In this document: positions 1 to 8,186 of the stretch, piece after piece
How the letters are laid out: every line of letters starts with the position of its first letter
How positions within the stretch are numbered: the first letter of the stretch is position 1
Assembly: GCA_036389795.1 (NCBI GenBank)
Contig: DASVWD010000228.1
Coordinates: 1-51,971 of the forward strand
Source of the DNA: Longimicrobium sp.
GTDB taxonomy: Bacteria; Gemmatimonadota; Gemmatimonadetes; Longimicrobiales; Longimicrobiaceae
DNA length: 51,971 bases
Reading direction: 5' to 3'
Notes under the pieces: generated by a model
Seen by the model: only the letters and a program-made list of their open reading frames with translations
What the model was told of the DNA's origin: nothing
Database searches by the model: none
Made by a program: the position numbers and the translations under genes

Positions 1-2681
1 ACGGCCTCGGCAACGGGCGTGGGCTCCGCGCCGTTGCCGCGTCCCCGGCGCCCGCGCCCGCGGCGGCTCCGCTTGCGGCGGTGCGCCTCGCCGGCGGGGA
101 GCTCCGCCTGCGCGGCCAGCGTCGGGTCCGTGTCCACCGGCTCCGTCTGGGCCTCGACGACGGGCGCGGCCTCGGCCTCGGCGGCCGGCAGCATCGCCGG
201 CTCCAGCAGCGTGGGATCGGTGTCGCCGCCCGGGGCCTCCGCGCGCGCGGCCTCCTCGGGCGACGGGGCGGCGGCCTGCGCTTCGCCCCTCTCGCGTCCA
301 CGGCCCCGGCCTCGACGGCCACGGCGCCGGCGGCCGCGCTCTTCACGATCCTCGCGCTCCGCACGCTCCTCCGCCGTCTCAGCGCCGGCGGCCGGCTCCG
401 GCGCCTCGGCCGAGGCGGCCTCCGCGAACGCCCCGGCTTCGGGCGCGGGCTCCGCGGCGGGAGCTTCCACGGCGGGAGCTTCTACGGCGGGAGCTTCCAC
501 GGCGGGTGCCTCCGCCGCGGGCGCGGGCTCCGGGCGCTCGGCGCGGCGGCGGTCGCGGTCGGCGCCCCACTGCTCCAGCAGCGGGGTCGCGCGGCGGTCG
601 CCCAGCAGCTCGCGCACCGCGTCCCGCGTCTCCTCCAGCGCGTGGAAGACGCGGTCGCCGAACGCGTTCACCAGCGCCTCGACCGTCTTCTTCCCCACGC
701 CCTTGTACGTCCCCAGGTACGCCTCGACCTCCGCGCGTCCGGCCGGCAGCCCCAGCGCCTCGGGATCGAACCCGGCGGGCGCCGGCGCGGCTTCCGCGCG
801 CGTCTCCACAGCGGGCGCCGGGGTCTCGGCCCGCGTCTCGGCGGCGGGCTCGGGCGACGGCTCGCGCCGGGGCTCCTCGCGGCGCACGGCGCCGGGGACG
901 TGGATCACCTGCCCGGGGAGCAGCGGCGGCGGACCGGCCGGCGGGGCCCACCCGCGGCGTCCGCCGTGGCGGTGCCTGAGGCCGCGCGGACCCGCCTCCG
1001 CCGGGCCCTCGCGCGAGGCGGAGCTGGGCGGCGCCGTCCGCTCCTCCTCGCGCCGGGGCTCCTCCGCCCGCGCCGGCTCCGTCCGCGGCTCTTCGCGGCG
1101 GGGCTCCTCGCGGCGAGGCTCTTCGACGCGCGGCTCCTCGCGGCGGGGCTCCTCGGCGCGGGGCGCGGGCGCCTCCTCGCGCGCGGCGAGCTGGCCGGGG
1201 AGCAGCGGCGGCGGCGCCTCGCCCCCGGGGCGGCGGTCGCGACCCCGGCCGCGGTCGCGGCGCCCGCGGTCACGCTCGCGCTCCGGCGGCGCGGCCGTGT
1301 CGGCGGCCACGCGCGGCTCCTCGTCCAGGTGGATCGGCTCGGGGCGGGGCGCGCCGCGCAACTCCGGCAGCGGCAGCTTGGTGCCGCTGGCGGGGAGCGC
1401 CACCTCGTAGCGCCCCTCGCCCAGGCGGCGCAGGTCGATCACCTCCTGGTCGTGCGCCTGGCGCAGGAAGCGGCTGAACTTGCTGAAGCCCAGCGCGTGC
1501 TCGTCGAAGCCCGGCTGCAGCTCCAGCATGCGGCGCTTCACGTCGCCGTCGCGCACCGTCTGCTGCTGGCGGCTCACCATGGCGCGCACCGCGTGCTGCA
1601 GCAGCGCGTAGGCGTCCTGCAGCGCGTCCGACGACTCGACCGGCGCTTCCCGCGCGCCGGCGGGCGCCTCCCGCTCTTCGGCCGCGGCAGGAGCCGCCGC
1701 CGCGGGCTCCGGCTCCTCCTCCACCCGCGCGGGCGCCACCGTCTCCAGCCGCGGCCCCCGGTCCCGCTCGCGGTCCCGGTCGCGGTCCCGGTCACGATCG
1801 CGCCCCCGCCCGCGATCACGGTCGCGCCCCCGGCCCCGGTCGCGCTCGCGGCGCGACTCCTCGCTGCGATCGCGGCGGGTGGGGAGCGAGGCGAGGGGGA
1901 CCTCCTCCTCGTCGGCGATCGGCTCCACCTCGTACTGGCCGTTCTCCACCCTGTGCAGGCGGATCAGCCCCTTCTCGGCGGCCACCTGCGCGAACTTGGA
2001 GAACTTCGAGTAGCCCTCGTCCTTCTCGTCGAAGCCGGGGTCCAGCTCGATCATCACCTGCTTGAGGCGGTCGGTGCGCATCGAGTCGCCCGCGGCGGCC
2101 ATCTTCTGCGCCGCCTCGCGCACCAGCAGCCAGGGGTCCCTGCGGCGCACCGCCTGCTCGCCCTCGCGCACCAGGCCGGTGAGCGCGTGGTACGAGTAGT
2201 ACTCGTCGCAGTTCTGGATCAGCAGGTCGCTCGAGGAGTCGCGCATCCCCACGCCGATGACGTACTTGCCGTACTCCTTGAGCTTGATCACGCAGCTCGA
2301 GAAGTCGCTGTCGCCGGTCAGCAGGATGTAGGTGCCGATCTCGGGGCGCATGAACGCGAGCTCGATGGCGTCCACCGCCATCCTCAGGTCCGTCGCGTTC
2401 TTCTTGGAGGTGCCGTAGGCGGGGGCGAAGATGAGGTCGATGGAGGCCTCGGTGAGCGGCACCACGTAGTTGGGGTAGCGCCGCCAGTCGGCGTAGGCGC
2501 GGCGGACCGCCACCTTGCCGCGGAAGATCTCGGTGTTGAGCAGCGTCCGGAGCTCCTTCCCCAGGTCGCTCCTCACCCCCAGCGTGATGTTGTCGAAGTC
2601 GATCAGCAGCGCGGCGCTGCGCGTGTCCTGCGTCGCGAGGTGCCCCCCCTGGGGGCTTCGCGGAGTCTGGCTGTTCATCAT
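1..2681 (-). CDS. NYN-domain protein with two OST-HTH (LOTUS) domains and a helix-hairpin-helix, C-terminus beyond window
   Basis: Probable RNA-directed nuclease or RNA-binding protein. Residues about 20-165 are a NYN (LabA/DUF88, PIN-like) domain with ALLIDFDNITLG and LLTGDSDFSS acidic motifs. Two OST-HTH/LOTUS domains follow, at about 196-250 (VMIELDPGFDEKDEGYSKFS) and 369-428 (MLELQPGFDEHALGFSKFSR), separated by an Arg/Asp/Gly-rich stretch. Then comes a long low-complexity region of RREEPR repeats and two copies of PPLLPGQ, then a helix-hairpin-helix near 650-690 (YKGVGKKTVEALVNAFGDRV), a triple VEAPA repeat and an RRRRGRRGRG basic tail. The frame is still open at base 1, so the protein exceeds 890 residues. 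ATG at 2681 or 2678 follows GGACGAGAG. NYN plus OST-HTH is known in bacterial RNA-metabolism proteins; the HhH and long tail are unusual. Its RNA target cannot be inferred. Confidence 0.85.
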   Translation of the reverse strand, partial: MMNSQTPRSPQGGHLATQDTRSAALLIDFDNITLGVRSDLGKELRTLLNTEIFRGKVAVRRAYADWRRYPNYVVPLTEASIDLIFAPAYGTSKKNATDLRMAVDAIELAFMRPEIGTYILLTGDSDFSSCVIKLKEYGKYVIGVGMRDSSSDLLIQNCDEYYSYHALTGLVREGEQAVRRRDPWLLVREAAQKMAAAGDSMRTDRLKQVMIELDPGFDEKDEGYSKFSKFAQVAAEKGLIRLHRVENGQYEVEPIADEEEVPLASLPTRRDRSEESRRERDRGRGRDRDRGRGRDRDRDRDRDRERDRGPRLETVAPARVEEEPEPAAAAPAAAEEREAPAGAREAPVESSDALQDAYALLQHAVRAMVSRQQQTVRDGDVKRRMLELQPGFDEHALGFSKFSRFLRQAHDQEVIDLRRLGEGRYEVALPASGTKLPLPELRGAPRPEPIHLDEEPRVAADTAAPPERERDRGRRDRGRGRDRRPGGEAPPPLLPGQLAAREEAPAPRAEEPRREEPRVEEPRREEPRREEPRTEPARAEEPRREEERTAPPSSASREGPAEAGPRGLRHRHGGRRGWAPPAGPPPLLPGQVIHVPGAVRREEPRREPSPEPAAETRAETPAPAVETRAEAAPAPAGFDPEALGLPAGRAEVEAYLGTYKGVGKKTVEALVNAFGDRVFHALEETRDAVRELLGDRRATPLLEQWGADRDRRRAERPEPAPAAEAPAVEAPAVEAPAVEAPAAEPAPEAGAFAEAASAEAPEPAAGAETAEERAEREDREERGRRRRGRRGRGRGRERGEAQAAAPSPEEAARAEAPGGDTDPTLLEPAMLPAAEAEAAPVVEAQTEPVDTDPTLAAQAELPAGEAHRRKRSRRGRGRRGRGNGAEPTPVAEA

Positions 2682-2731
2682 CTCTCGTCCACGTCCGTTT
2701 CATGTACGGCGGGACCCCTCCGCCTCGACGG

Positions 2732-2769
2732 GAAAGTGCGAAAGTGCGAAGTGCGAAAGTGCGAAAGTA
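2732..2769. repeat. GTGCGAAA tandem repeat tract (family A, copy 1)
   Basis: Five imperfect GAAAGTGC units lie between the NYN gene start and the acyl-CoA ligase stop. This is a single-arm copy; a lone TTTCGCACTC about 50 bases further on may be what remains of an inverted arm. Confidence 0.8.
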
Positions 2770-2892
2770 AAACGGCGGGACCGCGCGTCCCGGGGTCAGT
2801 TTCGCACTCGGGCACCATCCACTCTCGCCTACCCGCGACGGCCCGGAGGAGCCGCGCCAGGTTCGAAGTCACGACGGGGGCTCACGCGGCGC

Positions 2893-4488
2893 TCACCGGC
2901 GGCTCGACTCTTCCGCGCTGATCATGCGGGCGAGCTCCACGCGGCGCACCTTGCCGCTCCCCGTCATGGGGAAGCTGTCGAGGAAGCGGACCAGGTCGGG
3001 GACCTTGTAGTCCGCCAGCACCTCACGGCAGAAGTCCTTGATCTCCTCGCCCGTGACGATCGCCCCCTCGACCGGGACGATGCAGGCGCAACTCATCTCT
3101 CCCAGGATCTCGTCCGGGAGCCCCACCACCGCCACGTCCAGCACCGCCGGGTGCGCGTGCAGCCGGTCCTCCACCTCGCGCGGGTACACGTTGAACCCGC
3201 CGCGGATGATCATCTCCTTGCGGCGCCCCAGGATGTGGAGGTACCCCTCCTCGTCCACCATCCCCAGGTCGCCGGTGAGGAAGAACCCGTCGGCGGTGAA
3301 GGCGCCCGCCGTCTCGCTGGGCTGGCGGTAGTAGCCCTGCATCACGCCCGGGCCCCGCACCGCGATCTCGCCCACCGACTCCTCCGGCAGCACCGTGCCG
3401 TCCACGTCGATGATGCGGATCTCCACCTCCGGCAGCGGCTGCCCCACGGTGGCCAGGCGCTTCCCCGGCGGGTCTTCGGCGCGGGTGACGGCCACGGTCT
3501 CCGAGGTCTCCGTCATCCCGTAGCCGATGCGGATCCCCGGGAGCAGCCCGCGCTGCACGCGCGCCACCAGCTCCTCCGGCGCCGGCGCGCCGGCCACGAT
3601 CCCCGTCCTCAGGCTCGACAGGTCGCGCCCCTCCAGCGTGGGCTCCTCCAGCGCCAGCGCGAAGTTGGTGGGCACGCCGTGGTAGACGCTCACCCGCTCG
3701 CGCTCGACGGTCTCCAGCGCGTACGCCGGGTCGTCGCGCTCCTGCAGCACCAGGGTGCCGCCCGCGGCCAGCGTCCCCAGCACCCCCGTCCCCAGCCCGA
3801 ACACGTTGAAGAGCGTGTTGAGGCCGAACACCACGTCGCCCGCCTGGAGCCCCACCGCGTCGGCCGTGGCCGCGGCGGTGGAGAGCAGGTTGGCGTGGCT
3901 GAGCGCCACCCCCTTGGGCTTGCCCATGGTGCCCGAGGTGTAGAGGATGGCGAACAGCTCCCCGGGCGAGCCCGGGCGGCGCGGGTACGGCCGCCCCTCG
4001 CCGCTGGAGACCAGGTCCTCGAACTGGTGGATGCGGTCGTCGTACCAGAGGTCCTCCTCGCCCACGCTCACCACGTACTGCAGGTCGGGGAGCGTGGCCA
4101 GGAAGCTCTCGTAGCGCGCCAGGTAGTCCACCCCCTCCCAGTTCTCGGCGGTCACCACCACGGCCGTCTCCGAGTGGCGCAGCATGTACTGCAGCTCGGG
4201 GGTGGTGAAGCGGGGGTTGAGCGGGACGATTGTTGCCCCCAGCTTGGCGCCGGCGAAGGCGGCCACCACGAACTCCGGCCAGTTGGGGAGCGTGAGCGCC
4301 ATGCGGTCGCCCGCCTCGATCCCCAGCTCGTGCAGCGCCGCCGCCAGCGCGTCGGCCTGCGCGTCCACCTGCCCGTACGTGAGCCGCCGGTCCCCGTACA
4401 CGACGAACGGCCGCCGCGGGTCCTCTTGCGCGCGGAGAGACAGGGCCTCCGCAACCGAGAGCCCGTGGAAGCGGTCCCGAAGCGTCAT
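2893..4488 (-). CDS. AMP-dependent acyl-CoA ligase (fatty-acyl-CoA synthetase type)
   Basis: Activates a carboxylic acid with ATP and CoA by way of an acyl-adenylate, in the cytoplasm. The 531-residue protein has the full ANL signature set: LYTSGTMGKPKG near residue 180 (P-loop-like), GYGMTETSE near 320, FLTGDLG near 400, GRRKEMIIRGGFNVYPREVE near 420-440 (hinge and CoA binding), and GSGKVRR near 508 with the adenylation lysine. The ATG is preceded by GGAGGA at ideal spacing. A TTGACG-17-TATGTT promoter lies just upstream, back-to-back with that of the helicase gene. The substrate cannot be named; overall similarity is to medium/long-chain fatty-acid or aromatic acid ligases. Confidence 0.93.
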   Translation of the reverse strand: MTLRDRFHGLSVAEALSLRAQEDPRRPFVVYGDRRLTYGQVDAQADALAAALHELGIEAGDRMALTLPNWPEFVVAAFAGAKLGATIVPLNPRFTTPELQYMLRHSETAVVVTAENWEGVDYLARYESFLATLPDLQYVVSVGEEDLWYDDRIHQFEDLVSSGEGRPYPRRPGSPGELFAILYTSGTMGKPKGVALSHANLLSTAAATADAVGLQAGDVVFGLNTLFNVFGLGTGVLGTLAAGGTLVLQERDDPAYALETVERERVSVYHGVPTNFALALEEPTLEGRDLSSLRTGIVAGAPAPEELVARVQRGLLPGIRIGYGMTETSETVAVTRAEDPPGKRLATVGQPLPEVEIRIIDVDGTVLPEESVGEIAVRGPGVMQGYYRQPSETAGAFTADGFFLTGDLGMVDEEGYLHILGRRKEMIIRGGFNVYPREVEDRLHAHPAVLDVAVVGLPDEILGEMSCACIVPVEGAIVTGEEIKDFCREVLADYKVPDLVRFLDSFPMTGSGKVRRVELARMISAEESSRR

Positions 4489-4530
4489 GTATCCTCCGAA
4501 AGGGTGGCCGAGCCGGGCGCGAGACGGGAA

Positions 4531-4559
4531 AACATAGCGGACGCGCGCGGAGCCGTCAA
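4531..4559 (-). promoter_or_regulatory. Sigma70-type promoter of the acyl-CoA ligase gene
   Basis: On the minus strand, TTGACG (4554-4559) and TATGTT (4531-4536) are separated by exactly 17 bases. The -35 box sits 3 bases from the -35 box of the divergent helicase promoter, so polymerase binding at the two sites is probably mutually exclusive. Confidence 0.75.
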
Positions 4560-4562
4560 ACT

Positions 4563-4591
4563 TTGACCCGGCGCGGGTTTTCGGCTATCTT
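4563..4591 (+). promoter_or_regulatory. Sigma70-type promoter of the uvrD/pcrA gene
   Basis: TTGACC (4563-4568), a 17-base spacer and TATCTT (4586-4591). Transcription would start near 4598, so the hairpin repeat at 4608-4736 would form most of the mRNA leader. This also argues against extending the helicase reading frame upstream to 4563. Confidence 0.75.
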
Positions 4592-4607
4592 CCGCCCTCC
4601 CGCCGAC

Positions 4608-4736
4608 AGTACGAAAGTACGGAGTACGAGAGTACGAAAGTACGTGGGTCCGGCGCGGGTCCCTGCCGCGGCGCCCACCCCTCGCACCCGCCCACTGCCG
4701 TACTTTCGTACTTCCGTACTTTCGTACTTTCGTACT
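4608..4736. repeat. Inverted pair of GTACGAAA tandem arrays (family A, copy 2)
   Basis: The left arm (4608-4644) is a tandem array of AGTACGAAAGTACG-type units. The right arm (4699-4736) is the same array in reverse orientation. The arms are about 37 bases long, nearly perfectly complementary, and enclose a GC-rich 54-base loop. The right arm is followed by CTGCCG and then immediately by the TTG start codon of the helicase. Confidence 0.9.
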
Positions 4737-4742
4737 CTGCCG

Positions 4743-6989
4743 TTGAACGTCCCCCACTACCTCCGCGAGCTGAACCCCGAGCAGTGCGAGGCCGCCCTCG
4801 CCACCGAGGGGCCGGTGCTGGTGCTGGCCGGCGCCGGCTCGGGGAAGACGCGCACCCTGGTCTACCGCATCGCCCACCTGGTGCGCGGGCGCGGCGTGGA
4901 CCCGCGCCGCATCCTGGCCGTCACCTTCACCAACAAGGCGGCCGCCGAGATGCGCGAGCGCGTGGCCCGCATCGTGGGGCGCGACGCGAAGGGCGTCCTC
5001 CTCTCCACCTTCCACTCGCTCGGCGCCCGCATCCTGCGCGAGCACGCCGAAAAGGTGGGCCTTCCCCGCGGCTTCTCCATCTACGCCACCGGCGACCAGC
5101 TCTCCATCGTCAAGCGCATCGTGGCCGACGAGGTGCACGTGGCCGCCACCGCGGGCGACGACGCCTACGACGCCAGGCGCGTCCTCTACCAGATCTCCGA
5201 CTGGAAGAACCGCCTGGTGGCGCCGGCCGAGGCCGCGCGCGAGGTGGCCGAGGGGCGCGTCAAAGGGAACCGGAGCGACGACTACGCCGTGCTGGCGGCC
5301 GACGTCTACCCCCGCTACGAGCAGGCGCTGCGCGCGGCCGGGGCGTGCGACTTCGACGACCTGCTGCTCCTGCCCGTCCGCCTGCTGCAGGGCGACATGG
5401 GCGCGCGCGAGGGGTTCTGGCGGAGGTGGCGGTACCTGATGATCGACGAGTACCAGGACACCAACGGCGCCCAGCTCGAGATGGCGCGCCTGCTGGCCGG
5501 CCCCGCCAAGAACCTCTGCGTGGTGGGCGACGACGACCAGTCGATCTACGCCTGGCGCGGCGCCGACGTGCGCAACATCCTCGACTTCGAGCGCCACTTC
5601 CCCGGCGCGCGAGTCGTCGTCCTGGAAGAGAACTACCGCTCCACGCAGCGCATCCTCGACGCGGCCAACGGGCTCATCCTCCACAACACCGCGCGCAAGG
5701 AGAAGCGGCTCCGCACGGCCAACGGCCCCGGGCCCAAGCTCGACTACTGGGAGTTCGTGGGCGAGGGGGCGAAGCCGGCCGAGGTGCTCGAGGCCGAGAT
5801 GGTGGCCCGCGAGATCTCCGTGCGGCGGCTCACGGAGAAGCTGCAGTGGAGCGACTTCGCCGTCCTCTACCGCACCAACCTGCAGGCGCGCCCGCTGGAG
5901 GAGGCGCTGCGCGAGGCCAACCTCCCCTACCGCGTGGTGGGCGGCACCAGCTACTTCGACCGCAAGGAGGTCGCCGACTGCGTGGCCTACCTGCGCCTGG
6001 TGATGAACCCGCACGACGAGGTGGCGCTCCGGCGCGTGATCAACTACCCCACGCGCGGGATCGGGCGGACCACGCTGCTCAGGCTGGTGGAGGCGGCGCG
6101 CGCGTCGGGGGCGCGGCTGTGGGAGACGCTCGGGCGCGTGGAGACGGTCGACGGGATCAGCCGCGCGCAGGCCGAGCCGGTGCGCGCCTTCGTGGCGCTG
6201 GTCGAGGAGCTGCGCGCCGGGTACCGCGCCGCCGAGGCCGCCGTCCGCTCGGGGGCGGCGGACGGGCGCTCGCTGCACGCCTTCGCCAGGGACCTGGTGG
6301 CGCGCGTGCGGCTGGAGGAGGCGGTGCGGGCCGACAACGCGAAGAGCGAGCGCGCCGCCGAGGTGCGCGTCGACATCCTGCGCGACTTCGTGGCCTCGAT
6401 CGCGGGCTACGAGGAGCGCGCCTGGGCCGCCCAGCCGCTCCCCGACGAGGAGGACGACTGGGAGCCGCCCTCCCTGCGCGCGTTCCTGGAGAAGATCTCG
6501 CTGGTGGACGAGGGCGACGACAGGAAGGACGAGGACGACGAGCCCAACCGCGTGACGCTGATGACGCTGCACAGCGCCAAGGGGCTGGAGTTCACGCACG
6601 TCTTCATCGTGGGGCTGGAGGAGGACATCCTCCCCCACACCCGCAGCGTCGAGTCGGTCTCCGAGGGCGGGCTGGACCCGATCGCCGAGGAGCGGCGCCT
6701 CTTCTACGTGGGGATCACGCGCGCCCGGCACCGGCTGACGCTCTCCGGGTGCGCCACGCGGGGGGCGTGGGTCTCGCAGAAGGAAAAGGAGAAGGACAAG
6801 GACGGCGGGGGCGGCCGCGCGCGCGTCCGCGAGGCGAAGCCGCGCCAGCCCTCGCGCTTCCTCAAGGAGATCCCCGCCGACCTGCTGGAGTACCGCACGG
6901 GCCGGCGCAGCTCGCTCTCCGAGGAGGACAGCCAGGAGCTCAAGGCCAGCTTCTTCGCGAAGATGCGCGAGATGCTGCAGGCCGGCTGA
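4743..6989 (+). CDS. pcrA: ATP-dependent DNA helicase, UvrD/PcrA family
   Basis: Superfamily 1A 3'-5' helicase for repair and replication-conflict processing. All motifs are visible: GAGSGKTRTL (Walker A, about residue 30), VTFTNKAAAEMRERV (Ia), DEYQDTN (II, about 235), VVGDDDQSIYAWRGA (III), LEENYRST (IV), TLMTLHSAKGLEFTHVF (V) and ERRLFYVGITRAR (VI, about 650). About 748 residues, normal for PcrA; the C-terminal tail ends in a short helical segment (FFAKMREML). I place the start at TTG 4743 because homology begins there (LNVPHYLRELNPEQ), and the upstream in-frame codons only translate the repeat and lie over the promoter. No Shine-Dalgarno sequence is present; the hairpin repeat ends 6 bases before the start. 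Confidence 0.93.
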   Translation: MNVPHYLRELNPEQCEAALATEGPVLVLAGAGSGKTRTLVYRIAHLVRGRGVDPRRILAVTFTNKAAAEMRERVARIVGRDAKGVLLSTFHSLGARILREHAEKVGLPRGFSIYATGDQLSIVKRIVADEVHVAATAGDDAYDARRVLYQISDWKNRLVAPAEAAREVAEGRVKGNRSDDYAVLAADVYPRYEQALRAAGACDFDDLLLLPVRLLQGDMGAREGFWRRWRYLMIDEYQDTNGAQLEMARLLAGPAKNLCVVGDDDQSIYAWRGADVRNILDFERHFPGARVVVLEENYRSTQRILDAANGLILHNTARKEKRLRTANGPGPKLDYWEFVGEGAKPAEVLEAEMVAREISVRRLTEKLQWSDFAVLYRTNLQARPLEEALREANLPYRVVGGTSYFDRKEVADCVAYLRLVMNPHDEVALRRVINYPTRGIGRTTLLRLVEAARASGARLWETLGRVETVDGISRAQAEPVRAFVALVEELRAGYRAAEAAVRSGAADGRSLHAFARDLVARVRLEEAVRADNAKSERAAEVRVDILRDFVASIAGYEERAWAAQPLPDEEDDWEPPSLRAFLEKISLVDEGDDRKDEDDEPNRVTLMTLHSAKGLEFTHVFIVGLEEDILPHTRSVESVSEGGLDPIAEERRLFYVGITRARHRLTLSGCATRGAWVSQKEKEKDKDGGGGRARVREAKPRQPSRFLKEIPADLLEYRTGRRSSLSEEDSQELKASFFAKMREMLQAG

Positions 6990-7093
6990 CCGGGGCCGCC
7001 CGAGAACGCCGGACTGGTGCGCGGCGCGGCGCCGCATCAGATTGGGGAGTGGGCCAGCGCGCCGCTGGCGTCACCCGTTCCTTGGGAGGAGTC

Positions 7094-7645
7094 ATGCGTT
7101 GCCCGCCGCTCCTGGCAGTCGTGGCGCTCGCCGGCTGCAGCGCCGCTCCCCGCACCGAGGTCCTGCCTCCGATGGAGACCACGCGCTCGGTGGTGCAGAT
7201 CAGCACCCGGCGCGGCACCTCGGAGTACGAGCTGATCAACCACAAGAACACCCGGGCGTACCCGGTCGCGACCGACGCGGAGCGGGCGTGGTCGGGGCTG
7301 CCGGCGATCTACGCGTCGCTCGACATCAGGGACAGCGGGGTCCTGAACCCCGACGACCGCCTGTACGGGCGGCAGAACCTGCGGCTGTACCGCCGGCTGG
7401 GCGAGCGCCGGCTCTCGCACCTGGTGAACTGCGGCAGCACGCTGGCCGGCGACGCCGACAGCTACGAGGTGACGATGAGCGTGCTGACGATGGTGACGCC
7501 CGCCGGCGCCGGGAGCGTGGTGCGCAGCTGGGTGCAGGCCTCGGGGCGGCCGCAGGGGATGAGCAGCACCCCGGTCAACTGCGTGAGCACCGGCCGGCTC
7601 GAGCGCGAGATCGCGCAGCTGCTCAACGAGCAGGCGGCCCAGTAG
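7094..7645 (+). CDS. Small lipoprotein of unknown function
   Basis: 183 residues beginning with a short signal peptide and a lipobox (ALAGC, lipidated Cys15), so probably anchored in a membrane of the envelope. GGAGGA ends 3 bases before the ATG. The mature part has no motif I recognise. It is rich in charged and beta-forming segments, with two cysteines (in VNCGS and VNCVS contexts) that could form a disulfide. It lies 104 bases after the helicase gene and is probably separate from it functionally. A strong hairpin follows the stop. Confidence 0.75.
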   Translation: MRCPPLLAVVALAGCSAAPRTEVLPPMETTRSVVQISTRRGTSEYELINHKNTRAYPVATDAERAWSGLPAIYASLDIRDSGVLNPDDRLYGRQNLRLYRRLGERRLSHLVNCGSTLAGDADSYEVTMSVLTMVTPAGAGSVVRSWVQASGRPQGMSSTPVNCVSTGRLEREIAQLLNEQAAQ

Positions 7646-7675
7646 CCGGGGAGCCGCGAGCGGTCCCGGGAAAGG

Positions 7676-7740
7676 TCTCACACCGAGACACGGAGGAACG
7701 GAGGACTTCGGTTCTCCGTTCCTCCGTTTCTCCGTCCGAG
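7676..7740. terminator. Hairpin with tandem-repeat arms after the lipoprotein gene (family B)
   Basis: The arms contain repeated CGGAGGA/TCCTCCG units: CACGGAGGAACGGAGGA, then CTTCGG, then TTCTCCGTTCCTCCG and a further TTCTCCGT. It would fold into a long stem and lies between convergent genes, so it probably terminates both. The architecture resembles the hairpins at 11153-11209 and 26058-26128. Confidence 0.6.
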
Positions 7741-7798
7741 TCCAATCGAAACCCCGTGCAGTTCCGCCGGCTGTCCCCTGTCCCCTGTCCCCCGCCGT

Positions 7799-8179
7799 TC
7801 ACCACGTCGGCCTGAGCGAGTACTGCGCGTACTGCTCCGGCGTCTCCCACACCCGCACGTAGACCAGGTTCTCCGCCCGCTCGCCCAGCAGCGCGCGCAG
7901 CTCCTCGAAGATCCAGCGCGCCTGGTTCTCCGCGCTCGTCTCCAGCTCCGTGAACGGCTCCAGCTCGTTCAGGTTCTCGTGGTCCAGCCGGGCGGCCACG
8001 GCGCGCAGGTGGCGCTTCGCCTCGCCGAAGTCGTAGGCCATGCCGCCCTCCCCCACGTCGTCGAAGGCGAGCCCCGCCTCCACCACGTAGCGGTGGCCGT
8101 GCAGCTTCTCGCACTTGCCGTGGTAGTTGCGCAGGAAGTGCGCGGCGTCGTAGTGCGCCCTGACGTTCAGCAGGAACAT
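7799..8179 (-). CDS. 6-pyruvoyl-tetrahydropterin synthase / QueD-like protein
   Basis: Tunnelling-fold pterin enzyme of 126 residues. The zinc ligands are His14 (AAHFLR), His27 and His29 (KLHGHRY), with the catalytic Cys23 in a CxxxHGH arrangement typical of QueD (6-carboxytetrahydropterin synthase, queuosine pathway). It starts 7 bases after the SDR gene and is the last gene of a leftward cluster that also contains a second PTPS-type gene and folE. QueD function would need QueE and QueC elsewhere in the genome. Family assignment is firm; the exact product is not. Confidence 0.88.
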   Translation of the reverse strand: MFLLNVRAHYDAAHFLRNYHGKCEKLHGHRYVVEAGLAFDDVGEGGMAYDFGEAKRHLRAVAARLDHENLNELEPFTELETSAENQARWIFEELRALLGERAENLVYVRVWETPEQYAQYSLRPTW

Positions 8180-8186
8180 GGAGCCG

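Noticed and set aside
81-2921. Very long open frames on the plus strand opposite the NYN gene, and similar long antisense frames elsewhere (for example 4485-7037, 26061-28802)
   Set aside because: They are a by-product of high GC content at third codon positions; their translations are Arg/Ala/Pro or His/Leu/Val-rich low-complexity sequence with no motif, while the opposite strand carries recognised proteins.
4563-4742. N-terminal extension of the helicase
   Set aside because: The codons translate the repeat array (YFRTSVLSYFRT-like) and overlap the promoter; homology starts at 4743. The same reasoning removed upstream extensions of nfo (18036-18203) and cmk (50580-50675).
7799-8179. Assigning the QueD symbol to the QueD-like gene
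   Set aside because: The CxxxHGH motif fits QueD, but the neighbours fit biopterin synthesis and queC/queE are not in the window.
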